A DNA stretch of 55,990 nucleotides, taken from the NCBI RefSeq assembly GCF_023256255.1, contig NZ_JAGDXD010000015.1, positions 1 through 55,990 on the forward strand, read 5' to 3'. The translations under genes and the position numbers were made by a program. The notes beneath the pieces are model-generated. The model ran no database searches, had not been told where the DNA came from, and saw only the letters and a list, made by a program, of their open reading frames with translations. This DNA comes from Caldivirga sp. (GTDB lineage Archaea > Thermoproteota > Thermoprotei > Thermoproteales > Thermocladiaceae). Shown piece by piece: positions 26,242 through 35,321 of this stretch. How positions within the stretch are numbered: position 1 is the stretch's first letter; each line of letters opens with the position of its first letter.

Positions 26242-27201
26242 GTGGCTAAGGCAACTATAGTTATTGACATTGGTGGATCCAAGATTGCGTCAGCGTTGAT
26301 TTACCAAGATGGTAATGTTGAGGATTATAGGGTTGAGGACATTGATAGGAGGGGAGGTGAATATGTTGTGGACCAGGTTATTAAGGTGATTCAACACTAC
26401 TATAGTAATGTTAACGGAGTTGACCTAGTAGGTGTGGGAATCAGCATACCTGGAATAGTGAAGGGAAATGGGCTAGTTTGGGCACCTAACATAAGGGGTT
26501 GGAGAAACATTAATGTTGCCTCAATAATTAGAAGAAGGTTAAGCCTAAGCAACTTAGTCATGGTTGATGATAGGGTTGCTAACATTATAGGTGAGTATTG
26601 GCAGGGTGAAGCTAAGGGGGCAAGTAATGCAGCATCATTAATGATTGGTACTGGCGTAGCGACTGGATTATTGATCAATGGTAAGCCATTAAGGGGGAGT
26701 AGTGGCGCATCAGGTGCAGTGGGTTGGTGGCTATTAGGTAAGAGGGTGCCTAAGCATAAGTCCTACAGGGGATTCCTAGAGAATGAAGTCTCAGGCCCAG
26801 CAATATTCAGGAAAACATACCTGCACTGCCTACGTGCACGCAGTGAGTCTTGTCTCAGCACTCTTAGGAACTGCAATCCACCCAATGCGTACTGTGTTTT
26901 TCAAATGCTTGACCAAGGATTAACATTAATTAAACCCGTGTTAGAAGGAGCAGCAGTCATAGTGGGTATTACTGTGGCTAACTTAATTAGCTTGATAAAT
27001 CCTGAGGTGGTAGTATTAAGTGGTGGTGTAGGTGTGGAAATTGGGAGAAGATTCATGGACATAATTATTGAAACTACCAGGAAAATCGCGCAACCGTATT
27101 CACTCAAGAGGTGTAGGACAACCGTGTCTAGGCTGGGTTACTTATCAAACCTATATGGAGTGGCTAAGTTAGTACTCGATAATTCATCATTGGTTAACTA
27201 G
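26242..27201 (+). CDS. ROK-family sugar kinase
   Basis: 319 residues from a GTG. IDIGGSKIASALI near 9 is the phosphate-1 loop; GVGISIPGIV near 61 and SGASGAVGWWLLG near 150 are ROK blocks; SLMIGTGVATGLLI near 131 is phosphate-2. ROK kinases phosphorylate glucose, N-acetylhexosamines or similar. The usual zinc site CxCGxxGCxE is missing where expected; instead a cysteine-bearing segment YLHCLRARSESC...NCNPPNAYC lies near 194-216 and could hold a different metal or disulfide. Coupled with the SIS gene. Its 3' end overlaps the convergent GH57 gene by eight bases. Confidence 0.83.
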   Translation: MAKATIVIDIGGSKIASALIYQDGNVEDYRVEDIDRRGGEYVVDQVIKVIQHYYSNVNGVDLVGVGISIPGIVKGNGLVWAPNIRGWRNINVASIIRRRLSLSNLVMVDDRVANIIGEYWQGEAKGASNAASLMIGTGVATGLLINGKPLRGSSGASGAVGWWLLGKRVPKHKSYRGFLENEVSGPAIFRKTYLHCLRARSESCLSTLRNCNPPNAYCVFQMLDQGLTLIKPVLEGAAVIVGITVANLISLINPEVVVLSGGVGVEIGRRFMDIIIETTRKIAQPYSLKRCRTTVSRLGYLSNLYGVAKLVLDNSSLVN

Positions 27202-30200
27202 GCGTATTATGCCTTGATGAGCGCATTAATGCCGTAATAATGATCACTATTACTACCACCGCTATCAATAAGCTTAGTACCACAATGCTCATAGTGGGAA
27301 GTTGTGGTTTTAAGTATATTGCAGTGATTGTTACATTACCGTTAACCATTACTTTAACGGTATCATTACTTACAAATAGTACATTGCCACCATTAATAAT
27401 CCATCCACTGAACCTGTAATCACCCACGGCTTCAGGTACCTTAATTAATGCCAGTGAGCCATTGTAGAGTTTAAGCCTAGCCGCATCCATGGTAGTCTTG
27501 TTGATTACATCGATAAATTCATTGGCGTAGATGCTTATGGGCACAGTCTCATTGCCGGCGGAGACTATTACGCTTAATGTGTAGAGGGGTTGAGGCCTTA
27601 TCGCCATTTCTAACCTATACCAAGCCTGGTAAACCCAGGTTGGTACATCACCTGTTGCGCAGGCCTTTAGGGTTGCTGGACCCCAGTACTTAACCACGTA
27701 GTCCTCATCTAGGAAACTTGAGTAGTAGTGGTCACTATCTATAATGTGCATTATCATCCACTCCACTATTGTTGAATTAGTCCCAAGCCTACTCTTGTTC
27801 TGGAGCCAGCAGTTGAGGGCCTCATTAGCAATACTCCACATTAACTGTTGGGTTGGCGTCGAGTCCCATATTGCTGCCGTCCCAGCCCAGGTTTGAGGTG
27901 GGATGTAGGTTAAATTATATGTTGCCCTGGCATGCTCAATGGCTTGACTAACAGTTACAGTCTCAAGCACCCCAATTGACTGGGTTTGATTCAGGTAGTT
28001 GAGTAGGTAGTTGAAGAATAGTGCAGCCAAGGGCGGTGACTTAGACATTATTATCCAATTCTCCCCATCAGTAGCAACAGTAACTATACCGTTGGGGTTT
28101 TCAATACCCTTAAGCACTAGGTCAACTACCATTAACCTGGCGTTTAACTCGGCCTGTCCTGGATTATCCTCGTTATTAACCGTGAAGGACAGTAGGTTAC
28201 TGATGAATGTGTCCCTGAAGAGTACTATCAACCTGGAACCATTGACCATTATGTAGTAGGGGACGTATATGCCATGAAGTTCACCCACAGCACCGCTGTA
28301 CTCATACTGCTGGTCAAGCACAATAACCTTAACACCAACCTTAGCCAGCATCGGTACTAACTCATCACTCCACCACATCTCCGGGACCCAGAAGACAGTT
28401 GAGTTAACCCCCATGACAAGCCTAGTTACCTCAACCCCAAGCCCAGCATCATCGCTGAGTAAGCCAAGCCACTGGGGGCCGAAGTAGGTCACTAGGAATC
28501 CCGCTATTGGGTGGTCGAAGAAGCTTGTGGCTAACTCAACTTGCCCCCTATTGGCCATGAGTTTAAACATCCATATGGTCTCATTAACCAATTGCATATA
28601 TGGATTCATGGGGCCTAGGGGTGGTATGTAGAGTAATCCGTTTGGCGTCTGCTCATAGATTCCGTAGTTTAACCCATACCACCATTGCCAAAGCAATGGT
28701 GGTGATAACTCAATTGTCCAATGCACCAATGGATACTGCGAGAGTAGATACGCCTGAACGTAGTAGACCCCATAGTTGAAGTACGGCTCAAGTTCACTGG
28801 CCCAAACATGGTAAAAGGCGTATGGTGTGCCCATGTATATACCGTTGGGTGTGTAACCAGTGCCCTGGTGATCATGGAAGACGAAGACTACGTAAACCCT
28901 ATCAACTGGTGTCGAAATAGCCATTAGGCTAAGTGATCGTGTTGAGGCACCGTTGACATTTAGGAATGCATCAACTACGTAGGCACCCAGCCTAGTTGGT
29001 GCCGTGAAGTTAACCTTAAACGTGTTAACGCCTGGATTCAACAACACACTGAGGCTCCTTGACCAAACAACCTCACCACTGGAGTATAATTGCCCTATGC
29101 TGCTTATTAATTCATCACCCAAATACAGTATTGTTACGTTAAGCATTGCCTCGGTGGGTTGCCTCAGGTTGCTTGATGCATTAATGTATATTGAACCAGC
29201 CATACCGGGTAAGTAAACTACCCTATCCGTGTATACACTTAGGCTAAACTGGGATTGTTGAATCAAGTCCTCGCAGGTATCATAGAGTGATGTTAGGTTA
29301 ACTTCAGTTAGCTGGCTACTGTTGAATGGGCCACCGTAGACAAGCGCCACGAAGGTCACTGAACCCCCGGGCCTAAGTAGGAATTGGGGATACTCAATCC
29401 TAACCTCAAGGCCATTAAAATCTGACTCAAGCCACACACTGTACGTTGTGTTGAATGGTTTAATAGCTAATACCAATCCCCCTGGGTGAACTGGGTTTAT
29501 TAAGGCAACCCATTGAACGTCCTGGGCCATGTACCTGACCCAATTCTGCCAATTACCAGGACCCCATAAGTACACTTGACTACCATTAGCGTACGCTTGG
29601 TAATCATTATTAACCGTGGTCCCAACAACGCCAGTATCGGCTAGGGTATAGCCTATGGGCGCCCATGTGGGTGCTGGGTTAAGCGTAGTTGAGCCATTAT
29701 TAATTATCTCAGATACCCACAGGAAGTAGTACTTTCCCCAGCAGAAGACTAGGTATTTAATGACTGTTAGGTTAACACCGCCCAACTGCTGATCTCTAGT
29801 AACGTTAAGTGTGAATTTAACCACAGCCACTGAACCATTATTGAAAACCACGTTGTAGCCCCATAGGCTAGTCGTTAAGGTACCAGGCCAATCCTCAGCA
29901 GGTATCCAGTCGTACAGTGGATAGGAGTGGTTAAGGGTGCCCCTAGGTGGTGAGTAGGCAGCTAATTGCCCATTATTATTGTATATAAGCCAATTAGACA
30001 CCCTCACACCCCTAAGGTCTATGATCAATGAGGCTACACCCACGTTAACGCTTAAGGAATCCGCATCTTGAGTGATGCTTATTGATCCACCACTTGTACA
30101 CTGCATTAACTGTAGGTATTGGTTAACCCAACTGGGTAATTCCTGGGCATGAGTGATGAGATTGGGTAATGTAATTATTAATACTAATGCAAGTAGTATT

Positions 30201-30217
30201 AGTTTAACGATTTCCAC
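27194..30217 (-). CDS. Secreted, membrane-anchored GH57 amylase/pullulanase
   Basis: 1007 residues from a GTG. An N-terminal signal (LILLALVLIITLPNL) and a C-terminal membrane helix (MSIVVLSLLIAVVVIVIIITAL) with a short basic tail place the enzyme on the outer face of the cell. Residues 20-430 are beta-rich and Asn-glycosylation-prone. The GH57 barrel begins with VVFVFHDHQGTGYTP near 440; VFWVPEMWWSDELVP near 610 carries the catalytic glutamate, and VTVATDGENWIIMSK near 710 the catalytic aspartate. The family degrades starch, pullulan and similar alpha-glucans. An operator-like dyad lies directly before its start, so expression may be sugar-regulated. Confidence 0.87.
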   Translation of the reverse strand: MEIVKLILLALVLIITLPNLITHAQELPSWVNQYLQLMQCTSGGSISITQDADSLSVNVGVASLIIDLRGVRVSNWLIYNNNGQLAAYSPPRGTLNHSYPLYDWIPAEDWPGTLTTSLWGYNVVFNNGSVAVVKFTLNVTRDQQLGGVNLTVIKYLVFCWGKYYFLWVSEIINNGSTTLNPAPTWAPIGYTLADTGVVGTTVNNDYQAYANGSQVYLWGPGNWQNWVRYMAQDVQWVALINPVHPGGLVLAIKPFNTTYSVWLESDFNGLEVRIEYPQFLLRPGGSVTFVALVYGGPFNSSQLTEVNLTSLYDTCEDLIQQSQFSLSVYTDRVVYLPGMAGSIYINASSNLRQPTEAMLNVTILYLGDELISSIGQLYSSGEVVWSRSLSVLLNPGVNTFKVNFTAPTRLGAYVVDAFLNVNGASTRSLSLMAISTPVDRVYVVFVFHDHQGTGYTPNGIYMGTPYAFYHVWASELEPYFNYGVYYVQAYLLSQYPLVHWTIELSPPLLWQWWYGLNYGIYEQTPNGLLYIPPLGPMNPYMQLVNETIWMFKLMANRGQVELATSFFDHPIAGFLVTYFGPQWLGLLSDDAGLGVEVTRLVMGVNSTVFWVPEMWWSDELVPMLAKVGVKVIVLDQQYEYSGAVGELHGIYVPYYIMVNGSRLIVLFRDTFISNLLSFTVNNEDNPGQAELNARLMVVDLVLKGIENPNGIVTVATDGENWIIMSKSPPLAALFFNYLLNYLNQTQSIGVLETVTVSQAIEHARATYNLTYIPPQTWAGTAAIWDSTPTQQLMWSIANEALNCWLQNKSRLGTNSTIVEWMIMHIIDSDHYYSSFLDEDYVVKYWGPATLKACATGDVPTWVYQAWYRLEMAIRPQPLYTLSVIVSAGNETVPISIYANEFIDVINKTTMDAARLKLYNGSLALIKVPEAVGDYRFSGWIINGGNVLFVSNDTVKVMVNGNVTITAIYLKPQLPTMSIVVLSLLIAVVVIVIIITALMRSSRHNTPS

Positions 30218-30219
30218 GA

Positions 30220-30239
30220 CTTAACAAATACGTGTTAAG
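30220..30239 (-). promoter_or_regulatory. Perfect 7-bp operator-like dyad of the GH57 gene
   Basis: CTTAACA-N6-TGTTAAG fills the space between the TATA-like CTTTTAAG (30241-30248) and the GTG start at 30217, covering the expected transcription start. This is the classic place for an archaeal repressor to block polymerase. Seven perfect base pairs in exactly this spot make it the strongest operator candidate in the sugar region. Confidence 0.5.
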
Positions 30240-30282
30240 ACTTTTAAGTTTTATCATTAACATTAAGGTATAGGTTACTCCC

Positions 30283-30636
30283 CTACTGGGCCCCAAGCAT
30301 CTTTGCAACATCATATATGATCTGTGGCCTCCAGTAAATCGAATTACGCTCCCTGACTATTCCTATTATCCAAACTATTATGAAGACAAGCCCTACTAAT
30401 ATATTTAATGCCCTAATGATTATGAATAGGGGTAATAGAATCATTGTTGCTAGAGATAGTAAATCTAATATCACTGAGACTACTATTATTACTATGCCGA
30501 ATGAAATGCTTAAATATGACCAATGTTTAACGTAGTTAGAGTTCGGCTTCATTACAAATCCCAGTATTCCACCAACTAATGGTATTATCCAAGCTACTAA
30601 ACCCCAGTTAAGTTCATCGATGCTAACTTGAGACAT
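30283..30636 (-). CDS. Three-TM small membrane protein (DUF4870-like)
   Basis: 117 residues with three hydrophobic helices (about 12-28, 44-66, 70-96). The pattern of WIIPLVGGILGFVM, then KHWSYLSISFGIVI, then a last helix ending in a short cytoplasmic tail resembles the DUF4870/TM2-neighbour family of small membrane proteins. Function unknown. TTTATAAA at 30659-30666 is 26 bases before the ATG, giving a leaderless start. Confidence 0.6.
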   Translation of the reverse strand: MSQVSIDELNWGLVAWIIPLVGGILGFVMKPNSNYVKHWSYLSISFGIVIIVVSVILDLLSLATMILLPLFIIIRALNILVGLVFIIVWIIGIVRERNSIYWRPQIIYDVAKMLGAQ

Positions 30637-30765
30637 AGTCTAGATTGTAAAATATGTATTTATAAATTTTCCTACTACATAGTAAAAATACCATAATGCA
30701 TTAAATCATTAATCATCACTAATAAGTATTACCATTAATCTACGTAGCAATGTTAACAATAAGTG

Positions 30766-31635
30766 TCAATAATTACACGTATACTGCCTAACACCACTGA
30801 CTTTCAAGTCAACTCTAAACAAGTAGCCCTCATACTCAAGGGGTGTTTCACCCATTGCCGTAGATATAAATAATGTTGATAAGTCCCCTCCACCAAAGGT
30901 ACATGAACTAGTGTACCTTGCATTAACAGCCACTGAGCCTGCAATGGTTTTATTAACCGGGTTAACTCTAATGACCCTACCACCACCCCACAATGCAACC
31001 CATAGGTAACCCTCCGAGTCAATAGTCATACCATCTGGGTTACCCTGCATACTAGATAAGTCAATCACGTCCCTAAGGCCCATTAACTCACCACCCTTAA
31101 CATCATAATTATAGATTGCAATTCTCCTTGTTGGGCTATCTATGTAGTACATTGTTGAGCCGTCGCCGGACCATGTTAAGCCATTTGAAACCATAACCCC
31201 ACTTAACAGTCTCCTAACCTTCAAGTCATGGTCAATAATGTACAGTGATGCCTGGGGCTTCCTGGGCATAGGCATGTACATTGTTCCAGCAACCAAACGC
31301 CCAAGTGGATCACACCTACAGTCATTGAACCTATTATCAGGTCCCTCATCAATGGTTACCAGCGTCCTCACCACTGAACCATTATCTGGATTAAGAACTA
31401 TGACCCTATCCTTAACGGTGACTATTACATTACCATCATTATTAAGTGCTATGCAACTGGGCATTTGATCAATTTTAATAGATCTAGTGAATCCATCCAT
31501 TGGCCTAAACATGTGGACATAACCCCCATTAATGTCAACCCAGTACAACACACCCCTAGTGTAATCCCAAATGGGTCCCTCACCAAGCCTAGAGCGAGGT
31601 AAGTTAACCAGCGGTATTGCTGATTCCGAATTCAT
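30766..31635 (-). CDS. SMP-30/gluconolactonase family hydrolase
   Basis: 289 residues forming a six-bladed propeller. RLGEGPIWDYTRGVLYWVDI near 16-36 supplies the metal-binding glutamate, GPDNRFNDCRCDPLGRLVAG near 97-117 an asparagine ligand, SNGLTWSGDG near 145 another, and GNPDGMTIDSEG near 198 the aspartate. These calcium- or zinc-dependent enzymes open sugar lactones to aldonic acids. With gluconate dehydratase about 1 kb away on the other strand, this is likely the lactonase step of the Entner-Doudoroff route here. A 6-bp dyad lies between its promoter and start. Confidence 0.85.
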   Translation of the reverse strand: MNSESAIPLVNLPRSRLGEGPIWDYTRGVLYWVDINGGYVHMFRPMDGFTRSIKIDQMPSCIALNNDGNVIVTVKDRVIVLNPDNGSVVRTLVTIDEGPDNRFNDCRCDPLGRLVAGTMYMPMPRKPQASLYIIDHDLKVRRLLSGVMVSNGLTWSGDGSTMYYIDSPTRRIAIYNYDVKGGELMGLRDVIDLSSMQGNPDGMTIDSEGYLWVALWGGGRVIRVNPVNKTIAGSVAVNARYTSSCTFGGGDLSTLFISTAMGETPLEYEGYLFRVDLKVSGVRQYTCNY

Positions 31636-31644
31636 CTTAATCCA

Positions 31645-31664
31645 CTAAGGCTATGCATCCTTAG
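31645..31664 (-). promoter_or_regulatory. Dyad upstream of the gluconolactonase gene
   Basis: CTAAGG-N8-CCTTAG lies between the start codon at 31635 and the A/T box TTTTTAAA at 31665-31672. Position resembles the GH57 dyad, but the half-sites differ. Confidence 0.35.
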
Positions 31665-31839
31665 TTTTTAAATTGTATACCCGCATGTATTAATTAAGGC
31701 TAAACAGCATGCTAGTGCCTCTTAGGCATATTCACATCAGTAAGCATCTAAGTTTCGCTTCAATAAACCAACATAAAGTACTTGAATTCTACAGCAAAGC
31801 ATATTAGGATCCTCAAGTAGATTAAGACAGCAGCGAGAT

Positions 31840-32346
31840 ATGTTTAATGAGGTGGTATTATCGATAATTGGACTGGCTGTGACTGTAGTTGGTATGCTGG
31901 GTGGTTCACTTTATTGGCTTGGTGGGAAGTTTAAAGAGATAGATAAAGGGTTTGAGAAGGTGGATAGGAGGTTTGATGAAATGGACAGGAAACTAACAAT
32001 CTTTGCGGATTCAGTAAGGTCAGCCGCAGTGGCTATGAATTCGGCAATCATAGAGTTCCTGGGAGTTAAGGGTTTAATAAGCCCCAGTGAGGCGGCATTC
32101 CTAACAAATGAGGTTGCTAGGATATCCTAATCAATTAGGGCTGATTCAATTAGTAAGGAGGAGGTTGAGTATATACGGGCAGTATTCTCCAAGGGTGATA
32201 TTGATAAGATAAGCGTTGAGGAGCTTGAGAGGGTTGCTGAGACCGCTAAGCGTTGGTGGTATGAGGACGGGTCTGAAATAGCCTATAAGCTATTCATATA
32301 CACGTGGATGCTCAGGGCGTATAAGCTATATGGTAAGAGAGGTTGA
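31840..32346 (+). pseudogene. Membrane-anchored coiled-coil protein split by an in-frame TAA
   Basis: An N-terminal TM helix (VVLSIIGLAVTVVGMLGGSLY) is followed by a heptad region of repeated DK/DR/E residues (FKEIDKGFEKVDRRFDEMD). The frame reaches NEVARIS and meets TAA at 32128-32130. The very same frame continues without another stop for 71 codons (SIRADSISKEEVEYIRAVF, then ISVEELERVAETAKRWWYED, ending at TGA 32344-32346). The second part has the KEEVE...VEELE...W pattern that closes related coiled-coil proteins common in Thermoproteales. One base change turned a sense codon into stop. Either a recent pseudogene or two separate peptides. Confidence 0.65.
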
Positions 32347-32574
32347 GGATAATAGGGAACAAGGAACTTACATAAAAGGATAGGGATCAGTAGTGCTACT
32401 AGTTAGTACACTTAAGTTCTTATTAGTTCACGGTGGGCCTATGGATTTACCTTCACGTGTTTAAAAGGTAATGTTAATTCAATTGTATAAAGGTAGGTGT
32501 TAATGGTTAGATGAGGAGAATCATTTATGTATGCGCTCAATGAATGTTTAAAAATACTACTCAGTATACGATTC

Positions 32575-33765
32575 ATGACTACGATTTCCGAGGTGGAACC
32601 GTATATAGTTTATAAGCCTGGCGAGGAAGGGTCAGCTCCCTGGGCTTCCTATGTAATGCTCGTTAAGGTTATTACTAAGGATGGTAGGGTTGGTTGGGGT
32701 GAGACTCTCAGTTCCATTAGGGTTAATGCAGTGGCTCAAATGGTTAAAGTTTTAGCATCAGTAATGAGGGGTAGGGATGTTTTTAACCTTGAGGGTAATA
32801 GACTTGAGTGGTATAGGCAGGACTTCAACATGCCGATTTCCCTGGAATCCACGGCCGCCTATAGTGCATTTGATATTGCCTCCTGGGACATAATAGGTAA
32901 GGAACTTGGTGCACCAGTGCATAAGCTACTCGGGGGCTTAACTAGGGATAGGATTAGGGTTTACGCTAATGGATGGTACGAAGGCGCCAGAAAACCCGAG
33001 GACTTCGCAGAGAAGGCTAGGGAAACTACTAGGAGAGGTTACACTGCCCTTAAGTTCGACCCATTTGGTCAATACTTCGACACAATTGATGCCGTAGGTA
33101 TTAGGGAGGCTACTGAGAGGGTTAGGGCTGTTAGGGAGGCTGTGGGTGATTCCGTTGATATACTGATCGAGGCCCATGGTAGGTTTAATGCGGAGTCTGC
33201 TATTAGAGTGGCGTTAGCCCTTGAGGATTATAACCCATTATTCATTGAAGAACCAGTTCACCCGGAGGATATTGAGGGGTTACTTAGGTTTAAAGCCAGC
33301 ACGAGGATTAGGGTTGCCTTAGGTGAACGCGTCATCAATAAGGGCCACCTACTGCAGTACCTTAAACTTGGCCTTGTTGATTACCTGCAGACTGACCTTG
33401 GGCGCTTCGGTGGGTTAACTGAGGCTAGGAAAGCATCAGCTATAGCTGAAGCCTTCAGTGTACCAATGGCATTCCATAATGCTAATGGTCCAATACTACA
33501 CTCAGCAACGCTTCAATTGGATGCCGCTGTACCTAACTTTGCTGTGCAGGAGTCATTCTATGACTATTGGCCTCAATGGAAGAGGAACCTTATAAGTGAC
33601 CCAATACCCGTGGAGAATGGTTATGTTAAGGTTCCTACTAAGCCTGGATTAGGGGTTGATGTTAATGAGAAGCTTATTGAGGAGCTTAAAGTAAGTGAGG
33701 CTGAGGTTATTACTAAGGGTGGTTTATCATGGGCTGTAAAGGGTACTGTTGGAGGTTATTCGTGA
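32575..33765 (+). CDS. gnaD: Gluconate/galactonate dehydratase
   Basis: 396 residues from the ATG at 32575. Close in layout to the Sulfolobus and Thermoproteus enolase-superfamily dehydratase: SFES-like segment SLESTAAYSAFDIASWDIIG near 84, YANGWYEG near 130, GYTALKFDPFGQYFD near 153, DILIEAHGRFNA near 195 with the metal-binding Asp, LFIEEPVHPED near 223, ALGERVINKG near 246 and FHNANGP near 300. It removes water from gluconate or galactonate to give 2-keto-3-deoxy acids. An earlier frame start at 32527 is rejected because TTTAAAAA at 32547-32554 is the likely TATA box, 24 bases before 32575. Confidence 0.92.
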   Translation: MTTISEVEPYIVYKPGEEGSAPWASYVMLVKVITKDGRVGWGETLSSIRVNAVAQMVKVLASVMRGRDVFNLEGNRLEWYRQDFNMPISLESTAAYSAFDIASWDIIGKELGAPVHKLLGGLTRDRIRVYANGWYEGARKPEDFAEKARETTRRGYTALKFDPFGQYFDTIDAVGIREATERVRAVREAVGDSVDILIEAHGRFNAESAIRVALALEDYNPLFIEEPVHPEDIEGLLRFKASTRIRVALGERVINKGHLLQYLKLGLVDYLQTDLGRFGGLTEARKASAIAEAFSVPMAFHNANGPILHSATLQLDAAVPNFAVQESFYDYWPQWKRNLISDPIPVENGYVKVPTKPGLGVDVNEKLIEELKVSEAEVITKGGLSWAVKGTVGGYS

Positions 33766-33827
33766 ACCATGTGGGCCTAATTGTATACGATTTGGAATTA
33801 AATGAAGTTAATGTTATTAAACCTAGG

Positions 33828-33837
33828 TAAGCGCTTA
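33828..33837 (+). promoter_or_regulatory. TAAGCGCTTA palindrome before the aldehyde dehydrogenase
   Basis: Perfect 10-bp palindrome ending 3-6 bases before the start. Its half-sites equal those of the spaced dyad before glucoamylase (9629-9642). Confidence 0.35.
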
Positions 33838-33842
33838 ATGTG

Positions 33843-35249
33843 ATGAAGCGTCAAATTCCTGTATACGAACCAGCAACCGGTGAGGTTCTGGCCTACGTAC
33901 CAGACATGAGTATTAATGAAGTGAGGGATGCCATAGATAAGGCGTATGACGCATTACCTAGAATTCAATCAATACCAGCCTACGAGAGGGCTAGATTACT
34001 TATGAAGGTCGCTCAAGCTATCAGGGCGCGTAAGGAGGAGTTGGCTAGATTACTAACAAGGGAGATTGGTAGACCAATTAAGAGCACTAGGTTAATAATG
34101 GAGAGGACAGCTAGGATTTACGAATTAGCAGCCCAGGAGTTACCCCATGTTCTGACAGGTGAGTTCATTCCCCTTGAGGCTTACGATTACCCTGCCGGTA
34201 ACGAGAATAGAATAGCCTTCATTAGGAGGGAACCGGTGGGTGTAGTGGGGGCCATAACACCCTTTAACTTCCCACCAGATAGTATGGCTCATAAGGTTGC
34301 CCCAGCCTTAGCAATGGGCAACACTGTTGTGCTTAAGCCAAGTAGAAACTCACCATTAACGGAAACTGAGATTGCCAAGGTTATTACTGAGGTAGGGTTC
34401 CCAGATGGTTCAATTAACGTGGTTACTGGTGACTCATCAATGATTGGTGATGAATTCATCAATAACCCTAAGGTTTCATTAATAACATTCACGGGTTCAT
34501 CTAAGGTTGGCCTTGATTTAGCCAGTAAGGCAATATTAAGGGGTAAGAGGGTTATAATGGAGCTTGGCGGTAGCGACGCAATGATAATTCTTGAGGATGC
34601 CGACTTAAATAAGGCTGCTCAAGCAGCAACAGTGGGTAGGTTTGATTATGCCGGCCAATTCTGTAATGCCACCAAGAGGTTAATAGTCAGGAATGAGGTT
34701 TACGACGAATTCATCAGGAGGTTTATTGAAAATGTTTCAAGACTTAAGATAGGGGATCCACTAAGTGAGGATACTGACGTTGGCCCATTAATAAGTAAGG
34801 AGGCTGTGGAGTCCATGGAATCCTACGTTAATGATGCCTTAAGTAAAGGTGGAAGAATCATCTATAGAGCTAGTAGAATTCCTGAGAGGGGGTTCTATTA
34901 CCCACCAACAATACTAGAGGCCCCCTTTGATGCGGCAGTGTGGGTTGAGGAGGTTTTTGGCCCAGTGTTACCTGTGGCTCGGGTTAAGGATGATGAGGAG
35001 GCGGTTGAGATAGCTAACAGGACTGAGTATGGTCTTGATGCATCAATATTCACTAGGGATTTCTCAAGGGCATATAGGTTAGCCACTAGGATTAAGGCGG
35101 GGACTATTTTCATTAATGATACCACTAGGCTTAGGTTTGATAACCTACCATTTGGTGGATTTAAGAAGTCTGGTATTGGACGTGAGAGCGTTAAGGATAC
35201 GATGATGGAGATGAGTGAAGTTAAGGTAATATCGTATGCATTAAAGTGA
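33843..35249 (+). CDS. NAD(P)-dependent aldehyde dehydrogenase, GAPN/glyceraldehyde type
   Basis: 468 residues from the ATG at 33843 (a GTG lies one codon earlier). AITPFNFPPDSMAHKVAPAL near 140 forms the anion hole region, FTGSSKVG near 219 the cofactor turn, MELGGSDAM near 239 holds the general-base glutamate, and GQFCNATKR near 274 the catalytic cysteine. EEVFGPVLPVAR near 370 completes the ALDH core. Its position after gluconate dehydratase suggests oxidation of glyceraldehyde or glyceraldehyde 3-phosphate to the acid in an Entner-Doudoroff branch. Which of the two, and NAD versus NADP, cannot be read with certainty. Confidence 0.9.
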   Translation: MKRQIPVYEPATGEVLAYVPDMSINEVRDAIDKAYDALPRIQSIPAYERARLLMKVAQAIRARKEELARLLTREIGRPIKSTRLIMERTARIYELAAQELPHVLTGEFIPLEAYDYPAGNENRIAFIRREPVGVVGAITPFNFPPDSMAHKVAPALAMGNTVVLKPSRNSPLTETEIAKVITEVGFPDGSINVVTGDSSMIGDEFINNPKVSLITFTGSSKVGLDLASKAILRGKRVIMELGGSDAMIILEDADLNKAAQAATVGRFDYAGQFCNATKRLIVRNEVYDEFIRRFIENVSRLKIGDPLSEDTDVGPLISKEAVESMESYVNDALSKGGRIIYRASRIPERGFYYPPTILEAPFDAAVWVEEVFGPVLPVARVKDDEEAVEIANRTEYGLDASIFTRDFSRAYRLATRIKAGTIFINDTTRLRFDNLPFGGFKKSGIGRESVKDTMMEMSEVKVISYALK

Positions 35250-35321
35250 ACATAAGTCGCGGAGTCCTTAACGCGTTAAATTAGCATTATAGTTTATAAA
35301 CCAGACTGCGTCTGTGTATTG

